Part shown: positions 1 to 6,429 of the stretch, one piece after another
How positions within the stretch are numbered: position 1 is the stretch's first letter
How the letters are laid out: each line of letters starts with the position of its first letter
Origin: Streptomyces sp. WM4235
GTDB taxonomy: Bacteria; Actinomycetota; Actinomycetes; Streptomycetales; Streptomycetaceae
Assembly (NCBI RefSeq): GCF_001279725.1
Contig: NZ_LGDE01000021.1
Span: 1 to 13,477 of the forward strand
DNA: 13,477 bases
Direction: 5' to 3'
Position numbers and translations under genes: made by a program
Notes under the pieces: model-generated
Databases searched by the model: none
Told to the model about the DNA's origin: nothing
The model's input: the letters and a program-made list of their open reading frames with translations, nothing else

Positions 1-1160
1 GCGGTGATGGGGTGGGTTCCGGTGGTCCAGGGTTTGCCGGTGATGCGGCCGGTGGTGGGGTCGAGGGTGAGTCCCCAGGGGAGTGTGGTGGTGGTGTAGC
101 GGACGGGGGGTGTGCCTCCGGTGGTGGTGAGTCGGATGGTGCAGGTCTGGTTGAAGCGGCAGGTCTGTGGGCCGGGGTCGACGATCCGCAGATCACCCGA
201 CGTCGGCGTGGGTGTGGGCGTCGGGCTCGGTTCCGTGGCGCCGCCGAACACCTCCGTGACGGGTGCCACGTTGGCCGCGTTGCCTGCGTGCGTCGCCGTC
301 CCGAGCAGGTCCTCCAGCGTGCGCAGCAGGTGATGGTGGTTGTAGGCGCTCGCGTACGCGCCGGTCTTCACGTTCGCGCCGTGGAAGACGGTCGCGATCC
401 GGTTCGAGCCGAGGTAGTTGTCCTCGTCCCAGGTCAGCACCAGCAGGCTGTTGTTGGCCTTCGCCCACCGCGCGTACGCGTCGAGGTTGTTCCTGGTCCA
501 GGTGTCACCCGTGGCCACCGGGCAGGAGTGCATGTCGTTGCACTGGTTCGGCACGACGAAGGACAGGTCCGGCAGCGACGCGAAATCGCCCTGCGGGAAC
601 TGCGCCCAGGTCTTCCCCGTGTCGAGCGGGACGTTCTTGAAGGCGAACCACGGATTGTGCTTCTGCGCGTACTGCCCGCTGGTACAGGCCGTGGACCCCT
701 GGCCCGGCAGGTCCTCGTTGTACGTGACGAACGTCCTGCCCGCAGCGAGGACCTCCTGGCCCAGGTTGAGGGCGGTCATCGACTGCGGGGTGTAGCAGCC
801 GTCGCCGGTGATGCCCTGGGTGGCGCCGGAGAAGAGGTTGAAGTAGTTCGGCTGGCTGGGATGGGTCAGCGCCTTCATGCCGGTCAGGCTCGCGCCCTCG
901 TTCGCCAACTGGTTGATGTACGGGGCGTTCGCGCTGCCGATGATCTCCCCGTACTGCTTGTTCTCGTACACGACGACCACCACGTGGTCGTAGCTCGGCA
1001 GCGCGGCGTCGGCGGTCGCCACGGAACGCGTCCGCGTGGTCCGCGCACCACCATCCGCTGCCTGAGAGTTGGCGACGGTGAAGGCGGCGAGCAACACGAA
1101 CGCCCCCAGTGCGGCGATCGGCGCGGACCTTCGGGTCCGCTGTCTCGCGGTGATGGGCAT
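1..1160 (-). CDS. Secreted phosphoesterase (acid phosphatase / phospholipase C-like, PF04185 type) with C-terminal Ig-like domain, partial
   Basis: 386 complete codons from an ATG at 1160-1158, running off the window without a stop. The N-terminus MPITARQRTRR followed by a hydrophobic core (residues 12-30) and NSQA/ADGG is a clear signal peptide, so the protein is exported. The catalytic domain has YDHVVVVVYENKQYGEIIG (57-75), HPSQPNYFNLFSG (100-112), YNEDLPGQ (147-154) and TWDEDN (243-248), the pattern of the PF04185 phosphoesterase family, whose members hydrolyse phosphomonoesters or phospholipid head groups and bind metal or nucleophile through the E-N near the start. After a PSPTPTPTPT linker (311-320), GTPPVRY...LTLDPTTGRITGKP (349-377) matches the repeated putative Ig (He_PIG) fold of bacterial surface proteins. 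Codons in this last part use more GGA, ACA and AAA than the rest. Whether it belongs to the biosynthetic operon is uncertain: it follows by 58 bp but has its own strong ribosome binding site. Confidence 0.88.
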   Translation of the reverse strand, partial: MPITARQRTRRSAPIAALGAFVLLAAFTVANSQAADGGARTTRTRSVATADAALPSYDHVVVVVYENKQYGEIIGSANAPYINQLANEGASLTGMKALTHPSQPNYFNLFSGATQGITGDGCYTPQSMTALNLGQEVLAAGRTFVTYNEDLPGQGSTACTSGQYAQKHNPWFAFKNVPLDTGKTWAQFPQGDFASLPDLSFVVPNQCNDMHSCPVATGDTWTRNNLDAYARWAKANNSLLVLTWDEDNYLGSNRIATVFHGANVKTGAYASAYNHHHLLRTLEDLLGTATHAGNAANVAPVTEVFGGATEPSPTPTPTPTSGDLRIVDPGPQTCRFNQTCTIRLTTTGGTPPVRYTTTTLPWGLTLDPTTGRITGKPWTTGTHPIT

Positions 1161-1166
1161 GGACGT

Positions 1167-1175
1167 CTCCTCCTC
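1167..1175 (-). promoter_or_regulatory. Strong ribosome binding site for the phosphoesterase
   Basis: The minus strand reads GAGGAGGAG here, and GGAGGAG ends six bases before the ATG at 1160. It is the best Shine-Dalgarno sequence in the window and fixes the start of the phosphoesterase. The other genes rely on weaker sites or on overlap with the gene before. Confidence 0.85.
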
Positions 1176-1187
1176 GATGCGGCGGGA

Positions 1188-1207
1188 CGCCGGCAGGGGC
1201 GCCGGCG
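1188..1207 (-). other. Intergenic hairpin between the galactokinase-like gene and the phosphoesterase
   Basis: CGCCGGC at 1188-1194 is the exact reverse complement of GCCGGCG at 1201-1207, giving a 7-bp all-GC stem with a 6-base loop. It lies 12 bases after the stop at 1219 and just before the phosphoesterase ribosome binding site. There is no T run, so it is not a clear intrinsic terminator. It may slow transcription, protect a processed end, or be a chance product of high GC content. Confidence 0.35.
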
Positions 1208-1218
1208 GGTGCCGGTGT

Positions 1219-2172
1219 TCATTCCTCGCGCCGGGCCGCTCCGGCCACGGCGATGTTCAGGAACCGGGGCGCGGGGCGCGCCCGATCGCGGAACTCCCTT
1301 GCCACGGCGGCCCGGACGGCCGTGTTGCGTTCCTCGGGCAGCAGCATCAGCACGCTCCGTCCCGGGAGCCTCCCGGGCGACCAGGCCCGCGACGCCCCGG
1401 CCTCGCGGGCCCGGTCCACGGCCCGGGCCGACTCCGTCGCCCATCGGGCCGGGTCGCCGCGCACGACCAGGAGCACCAGCCGCGCGCCCGAGGCCGCCGG
1501 GTCGAAGGACGCGTACCGGTGAGCGTCGGCGCCCCCCGGCAGCAGGGCCTGCCCGGGGCGGGTGAACAGGGCCGCGCGGCGCAGGGCCGGGTCCCCGTCC
1601 GGCAGCGCCTCGGCCAGCAGCCCGGCCAGCTCCGCCCGGTCCGGATCCACGCCCGGCGGCGTGTGCGCGTCGGCCACCGCGAGCGCCACCGCGCAGTCCG
1701 CCGACTCCGCCGTGTCCAGCCCGGAGGCCTCCGTCAACGAGCCCTGGACGTGCAGGTCGCAGCCGCCGCGCCCGTATCCGGCGCGGGCCAGCGCCCGCAG
1801 CACCGCGTAGGGCCGGACCGCCCAGGCGGGCGTCCTCGGCGCGGGCCCCGACGGCGTGAGCGGCAGATCGCACCCGTCGGCCGGGTGGGCGAGCGAGCTG
1901 AGCCGAACCAGCCCGTCGTCTCGCGGCGCGGCGGCCGCCGCGACCGGCCAGCCGGCGCCCGCGACCGACCCGGGACCGGGGTGCGGGCCGCCCCCGGAGC
2001 CCGCCGGCCACACCTCGCGATCCAGATGGAAGGCGTACGGGGCGCTCCAGACGGCCGTCGGGCGCAGTCCGTGCGCCGCCTCCAGCGCGTACGCCACCAA
2101 CCGGAACAGGGGGTCGGCGGTGGCCCGGCGGGCCAGGTCCGGCCCGACCGTGCCCACCCGGCCCGCCGTCAC
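1219..2172 (-). CDS. Galactokinase-like GHMP protein with degraded kinase motifs (probable pseudokinase)
   Basis: 317 residues from a GTG at 2172-2170 that overlaps the previous stop as GTGA. The frame stays open upstream but is a shadow of the methyltransferase there. It aligns by eye along much of galactokinase. HGLRPTAVWSAPYAFHLDRE (34-53) sits where galactokinases have a VWAAPGRVNLIGEHTDY-type sequence. RDDGLVRLSS (84-93) matches the following strand. GSLTEASGLDTAESADCAVA (144-163) replaces GAGLSSSAALE. The end (LLPEERNTAVRAAVAREF and PAPRFLNIAVAGAARR) matches the family C-terminus, but PGRLPGRS (266-273) replaces the GAGxGG loop. The sugar-binding, ATP-binding and third GHMP motifs are therefore all lost, and the 317 residues are short of the usual 380-390, with the segment before the C-terminal motif shortened. 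The frame is intact with no stops, so it looks maintained rather than decaying. It could bind sugar, regulate, or act as a partner of the glycosyltransferase; that is inference. The homology rests on motif reading only. Confidence 0.72.
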   Translation of the reverse strand: MTAGRVGTVGPDLARRATADPLFRLVAYALEAAHGLRPTAVWSAPYAFHLDREVWPAGSGGGPHPGPGSVAGAGWPVAAAAAPRDDGLVRLSSLAHPADGCDLPLTPSGPAPRTPAWAVRPYAVLRALARAGYGRGGCDLHVQGSLTEASGLDTAESADCAVALAVADAHTPPGVDPDRAELAGLLAEALPDGDPALRRAALFTRPGQALLPGGADAHRYASFDPAASGARLVLLVVRGDPARWATESARAVDRAREAGASRAWSPGRLPGRSVLMLLPEERNTAVRAAVAREFRDRARPAPRFLNIAVAGAARREE

Positions 2173-4103
2173 CGCTCGTCCCGGCGGACAGGCTTCGGGT
2201 ACGCGGGGTCGCCGTCCGCGCGGGCCGGCGCCGGGTACGGGTCGCCGCCGTCCTTGCGGGCCAGCATCCGGTACGCGTTGCCGCCGTCCATGCGGCGGGC
2301 CGCGACCGTGCGGACCGCGTCGAGCACCACCGCGCCCGCGAGGCACGGCAGCGCGGCCGCGCGGACCGCGCGGGCCAGGGCCCGCCGCCCGGGCCCCGCC
2401 GGGGGCGCCCACGGTCGGTCCGGGTCGGGCACCAGCCGGGTCGTGGTCAGGGCCACCGCGCCGACGAAGTCGTTGCCCTGGTGGGCCGGACCGTGTTCCT
2501 CGGCCAGAACCGTGAAGCCGCGGTCGGTCAGTGCCTCCCGCAGGTTCGCACCCGGGATCAGGTGCTGGTGCTGGGGCTGGAACCAGGGCAGCCAGGACGA
2601 CCCCAGGAGGCGGGCCATCCGCGACCGCGGATCCGGGAGCTCGATCGCGAGGAACCCGCCGGGCTCCAGTACGGCGGCCGCGGTGTCCAGCTCCGCGAGC
2701 GGATCCCGGGTGTGCTCCAGGTAGTGGTACATGCTCACCACCTCGTACTGGCCGGCCAACTTCGCGGCGAACTCGGGGAACTGGCCCTGGAAACCGGAAT
2801 CCACCCAACCGCGCCGCTCGGCGTCCCGGACCCCGTCACCCATGTCCAGCCCGTCGAAACGGGTGTGCGGCCACACGGCCCGCGCCGCGTTGCAGAAGTG
2901 TCCGTGCCCGGCGCCCACGTCCAACCAGGACGCCGGCTCGCCGTACGGTTCGAGCATCCCGGCGCGCTTGCGGTACGAGTCGCCGAGCCGCCCGAACACG
3001 GAACCCGCGCTCTCGCCCCCGCGACCGTCGTAGAAGTCCCGGTAATAGAACTCCAGCCCCTCCAGGGTCAGTCGGGGGTTCTGGAACACGTGTCCGCAGT
3101 CCCCGCACTCCTCCAGGGTGAAGCGACCCGGTTTGCCCTGGAGGAGGTCCGGCACCCGCACCCGCACCGCGAGCCGCCCGGAGCCGCACCACGGACAGTC
3201 CGGCCGGGGCGCCTCGAGGAACCGGTCGGTGCCCGCGGCCAGTTCGGCCCGGTAGGCGACGGCCCGGTCCTTGTCGGCGGCCGGCGGGGACGTGCGGGCG
3301 AGGTCGGCGGCCGTCCGCAGGGCCGCGCCGAGCGCGCGCGCCGGCCGGACGGCGCCGGCAGCGGCGAGGTCGGCGGGACGCAGGGACGCGCCCGGGCCGG
3401 CGAGGACCAGGTACGGCTGGAGCCAGTACAGCCCCGCGGCGGCGGCGCCCCACCGGCCCTGCCGTGCGGCGACGGCCGCGAGCAGGGCCAGCCCGGCGAG
3501 CTGCGCCGCGACGACCGTGCCCGCCGGCAGGCCCTGCGCCCGCAGCTCGGCGGCCCGTACCGCACCCGTCGGCTCCGGCCGGCGGCCCGCGCGGAGCGCC
3601 GGCGCGACGGCCAGTCCCGTCGCGGCGGGCGCGTACTCCTTCAAGCGACGCACCAGCGCGAGGAGTTCCATCGGCTCCGGGGGCGCGCCGCCCGGCTCCA
3701 CCCCCGCCCGGGTCAGCACCTCCTCCGCGACCAGCACGGCGAACCCGGCGCCGCGGCCCTCGCCCAGCCGGTCGGCCCCGTACCGGGTCGGATCGACCAG
3801 CCGCAGCAGCCCGAGGGCCCGCTCGACGGCCAGATCGCCGGGCAGCAGGTCGAGCACCCGCAGGCCCTCCCGGTCGGCGTGCGCGCAGGCCGCCAGGAAG
3901 GTCGCCGGATCGGGCTCGACCCCGCGCGCCGTCAGCAGGTGCCATCCGGCCGCGCGCGGCACCCCGGTCGAGTCCGCCGGCGGGATCGTGGGCAGCACCG
4001 GGAGGGCACGCAGCCTGCGGTGGGAACGGACCGTGCCCGCGCCGAGAGCGACCAGGACCGCGGCGGAGGTCCACCGGATCCGGCGCGAAGGGGGTGGCGT
4101 CAT
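2169..4103 (-). CDS. Multidomain class I SAM methyltransferase with zinc-ribbon-like motif and hydrophobic segments
   Basis: 644 residues from an ATG at 4103, with GGAGAA six bases upstream and an ATGA overlap with the glycosyltransferase stop. A longer open frame to 5066 is only the shadow of that gene. An N-terminal hydrophobic stretch (residues 11-24) precedes a region of about 270 residues I do not recognise, which holds a second hydrophobic block (about 192-236). A CPWC...CGDC set (Cys303, 306, 333, 336) looks like a zinc ribbon. The methyltransferase core follows: LDVGAGHGHF (394-403, SAM-binding loop), acidic Asp420 in FDGLDMG, and YHYLEHTRDP (459-468), resembling the Methyltransf_23 group. 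A third hydrophobic stretch (582-596) is followed by a tail with three degenerate repeats near 605-640. A zinc ribbon next to this type of methyltransferase occurs in sugar C-methyltransferases and related enzymes. It probably methylates the glycosylated product or its sugar, possibly at the membrane. The methyltransferase call is strong; the substrate and the N-terminal function are unknown. Confidence 0.85.
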   Translation of the reverse strand: MTPPPSRRIRWTSAAVLVALGAGTVRSHRRLRALPVLPTIPPADSTGVPRAAGWHLLTARGVEPDPATFLAACAHADREGLRVLDLLPGDLAVERALGLLRLVDPTRYGADRLGEGRGAGFAVLVAEEVLTRAGVEPGGAPPEPMELLALVRRLKEYAPAATGLAVAPALRAGRRPEPTGAVRAAELRAQGLPAGTVVAAQLAGLALLAAVAARQGRWGAAAAGLYWLQPYLVLAGPGASLRPADLAAAGAVRPARALGAALRTAADLARTSPPAADKDRAVAYRAELAAGTDRFLEAPRPDCPWCGSGRLAVRVRVPDLLQGKPGRFTLEECGDCGHVFQNPRLTLEGLEFYYRDFYDGRGGESAGSVFGRLGDSYRKRAGMLEPYGEPASWLDVGAGHGHFCNAARAVWPHTRFDGLDMGDGVRDAERRGWVDSGFQGQFPEFAAKLAGQYEVVSMYHYLEHTRDPLAELDTAAAVLEPGGFLAIELPDPRSRMARLLGSSWLPWFQPQHQHLIPGANLREALTDRGFTVLAEEHGPAHQGNDFVGAVALTTTRLVPDPDRPWAPPAGPGRRALARAVRAAALPCLAGAVVLDAVRTVAARRMDGGNAYRMLARKDGGDPYPAPARADGDPAYPKPVRRDER

Positions 4104-5266
4104 GACAACTTCTCCAACCGGTCGGCCGCGGCGGCGGCCCCGCCGGCCGCGGCGAAGGAGGCCTGGATGCGGCGGGCGGCCCGGCGGGGGCCGGGATCGT
4201 CCAGCACGGCCGTGAGCGCGTCGCGCAGTTCCTCGGGCCCCGTCCGACCGAACCGCACCCGGACGCCGGCGCCCGCCTCGACGACCTGACGGGCCACGAT
4301 CGGCTGGTCGTCCCGGATGGGCGCGACCACCAGCGGCAGTCCGTGCGCGAGTGCCTCGCAGACGGTGTTGTGGCCGCCGTGGCTGACCACCGCGTCCAGG
4401 TGCGGCAACAGCTCCAGTTGCGGAACGCCGTCCTGGACCAGCACGTTCGCGGGCGTCCGGCCCCCGAGCGCGGATGCGGGCGCGGACACCACCAACTGGA
4501 CGTCTTCGGAGAGGTGTTCGGCGGCTCCGAGCACCGAGCGGTAGAAACGGATCCCGGCCTCCTGGTTGAGCGTGCCCAACGACACCAGGACCCGCCGGCG
4601 CGCCGGGTCCAGTCGCCGCCAGGGGAAGTCGGGCGCCGCCGGCCGGGCCCCGAAGGCCGGACCCACATAGGCGTGGTGCGGCGGAACGTCGGCGCCGGTA
4701 CCCACCAACTCGGGCGTGGAGAACACCCACACCAGCCGATCGGAGAACCGCGGATCCCAGCCGCCGTCGTCCGAGCCGTACTCGCTCAGCAGCGCGCCGA
4801 TCCGCTGCGACACCCATTCCCCGACCTTGGGGAAACCGGCGAAGGGCAGGGTGAGTTCGGCGGAGGTGCTGGCCGACGTCACCCAGGGGATCCCGAGCCC
4901 ACGTGCCACGAGCGGCCCGGCCAGGGTCTGTTGGTCGGCGACCAGCACATCCGGCGCGAACTCCGAGGCCGCGGCACGCACCCCCGGTTCCATCGCCCGG
5001 GCCAGCGGTATCAGCGCCTCCTGCCACAGGAAGCGCAGCGCGGCCACCCCGCGCAGATCGCGCCACCGCTCGTGCAGCCCGGCGTAGCCACCCGCGAGGT
5101 GCTCGCCGGCGGGAAGGATCCGCGCGTGCGGGGGGAGCAGCCGGGCGAGTTCCGCGGGCGGCCCCGTCCAGGCGACCTCGTGCCCCCGCGAGGCGAGTTC
5201 CGCCCCGACGGCCGCGGTCGGATTGACGTGCCCCGCGAGCGGCGGAACCGTGAAGAGCACCCTCAT
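4100..5266 (-). CDS. GT1-family glycosyltransferase (MGT/CrtX-like)
   Basis: 388 residues from an ATG at 5266 that overlaps the hydrolase stop as ATGA, with GGAG upstream. A longer in-frame start at 5458 would lie inside the hydrolase gene and add a composition-biased leader, so it was rejected. The N-terminal domain begins MRVLFTVPPLAGHVNP, typical of the GT-B fold; His13 is the likely catalytic base, possibly paired with Asp111 in VADQQT. VSLGT (228-232) follows the hinge. The donor-binding region has HGGHNTVCEAL (296-306) and IRDDQP (317-322), the signature of UDP- or TDP-sugar transferases of the macrolide/zeaxanthin type. Known relatives put glucose or deoxysugars on hydroxyls of polyketides, carotenoids or lipids. 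No deoxysugar synthesis genes are in view, so a common sugar nucleotide such as UDP-glucose is a reasonable guess. No membrane segment is evident. Family assignment is strong; donor and acceptor are unknown. Confidence 0.92.
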   Translation of the reverse strand: MRVLFTVPPLAGHVNPTAAVGAELASRGHEVAWTGPPAELARLLPPHARILPAGEHLAGGYAGLHERWRDLRGVAALRFLWQEALIPLARAMEPGVRAAASEFAPDVLVADQQTLAGPLVARGLGIPWVTSASTSAELTLPFAGFPKVGEWVSQRIGALLSEYGSDDGGWDPRFSDRLVWVFSTPELVGTGADVPPHHAYVGPAFGARPAAPDFPWRRLDPARRRVLVSLGTLNQEAGIRFYRSVLGAAEHLSEDVQLVVSAPASALGGRTPANVLVQDGVPQLELLPHLDAVVSHGGHNTVCEALAHGLPLVVAPIRDDQPIVARQVVEAGAGVRVRFGRTGPEELRDALTAVLDDPGPRRAARRIQASFAAAGGAAAAADRLEKLS

Positions 5267-6087
5267 CGGATCAGAGCTCCCGTCCGCGCCCGCGACGCGG
5301 CCGTCGTCTGGAGGTGGGCGAGCACGGTCTCCCGCAGGACTCCACTGCTCTCCTTGAGCACGTCGTGCCCCAGGCCCGGCAGCACCGTCAGCGTCGCCCG
5401 CAGGGCGTGGTCGGCCAATGTCCGGCCGCCCGGCAGCAGTTCGGAGTGCTCCCCGCACAGCGTCGAGGTCGGGCAGCGCAACCGGGCGTAGTCGGCCGGG
5501 GTGAAGACGCGACTGGCCGCGATGTCGTCGATCAGGCTGGTCCGGTTGAGCAGGTCGTCCGCGATCGAGGTGAGGTTCGCGGCCTTCCGCAACCGAAGGG
5601 TGAGCAGCTCGGCCGGCACCGGGCTGTCCTCCAGGCTCAACGCGGCGGCCGACAGGGTGTCCACCATGTTCTCCACCCAGGCCCCGGCGAGCGGCGGTTC
5701 GAGCAGGGTCAGCCCGACGACCAGGTCGGGGCGGGCCAGCGCGGCGTGCACGGCGAGGGTCGCGCCGTAACTGTTGCCGACGAGGTGCGTCGGCCGGTTC
5801 CCGAGGCCCAGGGCGTCGAGCAGGGCCACGAGATCGCGTACGGCCGTGTCGCTGTCGTACCCGGTGGCCGGCCGCTCCGAGCGGCCGTGCCCGCGCAGGT
5901 CGTACAGCACGGTCTCGAACCCGGACCGGGCCACCGGGACGGCCAGCGGACAGTAGAAGGAGGACAGGTTGTCGACGACGAGACCGTGCAGGAAGACCAC
6001 CACGGGTCGGCGGTCGGCGTCGGCCCCGGCGTCGGCCGGGAGCCGCTGGACGTGGAAGCGCAGGCCGTTCGCGTGTACGAAGGACAC
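5263..6087 (-). CDS. Alpha/beta-fold hydrolase, possible chain-releasing or editing enzyme
   Basis: 274 residues from a GTG at 6087-6085, nine bases after the ACP stop; no strong Shine-Dalgarno is visible, so it is probably translated by coupling. The fold is shown by FLHGL (residues 32-36, oxyanion-hole region), YDLRGHGRSERP (62-73), the nucleophile elbow GNSYG with Ser106, and GLGHD with His241. The length is normal for the family. The usual strand-7 acid motif GExD reads GEHS at 212-215, so the third triad member is not in the standard place; Glu213, Glu216 or an acid elsewhere could serve. There is no signal peptide, so it is cytoplasmic. Its place directly after the ACP, in a locus where no thioesterase domain is visible, fits hydrolysis or transfer of an ACP-bound acyl chain. 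An esterase or lactonase acting on the finished product is equally possible. The stop overlaps the next ATG (ATGA). Confidence 0.88.
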   Translation of the reverse strand: MSFVHANGLRFHVQRLPADAGADADRRPVVVFLHGLVVDNLSSFYCPLAVPVARSGFETVLYDLRGHGRSERPATGYDSDTAVRDLVALLDALGLGNRPTHLVGNSYGATLAVHAALARPDLVVGLTLLEPPLAGAWVENMVDTLSAAALSLEDSPVPAELLTLRLRKAANLTSIADDLLNRTSLIDDIAASRVFTPADYARLRCPTSTLCGEHSELLPGGRTLADHALRATLTVLPGLGHDVLKESSGVLRETVLAHLQTTAASRARTGALIR

Positions 6088-6096
6088 GGCGGCGGC

Positions 6097-6429
6097 TCAG
6101 CCGGCCGAGGCGGCGGTGGTGGCGGTTGCGGGGGAGCCGGCCGCCCGCGCGAGGGAACCGTGCGTCACCCGGGCGATGTGCTCGACGATCTCGCCCACCG
6201 ACATGGCGAGGATGCCGTCCATGTCCTTCTCCGCGAGGAAGCCCATCAGGTCGACCTCGGCGCCGTAGCGGTGGTGCAGCGACTCGGCGAGCGCCACGAA
6301 CTCGATGCTCTCCAGGGCGAGATCCTCGTTGAACGTGGTGCGCATCGTGACCTCCTGGGCGACGAGGAACTCGTCGCCGACGATCTCCACGAGCATGTCG
6401 GTGATCTCGGCGAGGATGTCAGTGGTCAT
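6097..6429 (-). CDS. Free-standing acyl carrier protein
   Basis: 110 residues from an ATG at 6429-6427, with a GGAG 7 bases upstream inside the preceding gene; the start overlaps the PKS stop by 11 bp. The first 80 or so residues form a single helical carrier domain. NEDLALESIEFV (residues 34-45) matches the carrier-protein signature, and Ser41 is the expected phosphopantetheine site. The sequence around it is acidic, as usual for discrete ACPs. A low-complexity Ala/Thr/Ser/Gly tail of roughly 20 residues ends the protein. It probably carries a starter, an intermediate or the finished chain, and is likely activated by the PPTase domain of the upstream synthase. Its LALES motif differs clearly from LSIDS in the in-chain ACP, which suggests a separate partner such as the hydrolase or glycosyltransferase. 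The carrier role is secure; the specific cargo is unknown. Confidence 0.92.
   Translation of the reverse strand: MTTDILAEITDMLVEIVGDEFLVAQEVTMRTTFNEDLALESIEFVALAESLHHRYGAEVDLMGFLAEKDMDGILAMSVGEIVEHIARVTHGSLARAAGSPATATTAASAG

Noticed and set aside
1188..1207. Intrinsic terminator after the galactokinase-like gene
   Set aside because: The 7-bp stem is present but has no following T run and sits just before the next ribosome binding site, so it is reported only as a hairpin.
12..1565. A 517-codon plus-strand open frame over the phosphoesterase and part of the galactokinase-like gene
   Set aside because: Composition is low-complexity and the opposite strand encodes proteins with clear signal peptide and family motifs.
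2173..2808. A longer N-terminus for the galactokinase-like protein
   Set aside because: The added part shadows the methyltransferase and has no galactokinase similarity, whereas similarity begins soon after the GTG at 2172.
4104..5066. A longer N-terminus for the methyltransferase, starting at 5066
   Set aside because: The extra 321 codons are an Arg/Gly/Pro-rich shadow of the glycosyltransferase. ATG at 4103 has a good ribosome binding site and an ATGA overlap.
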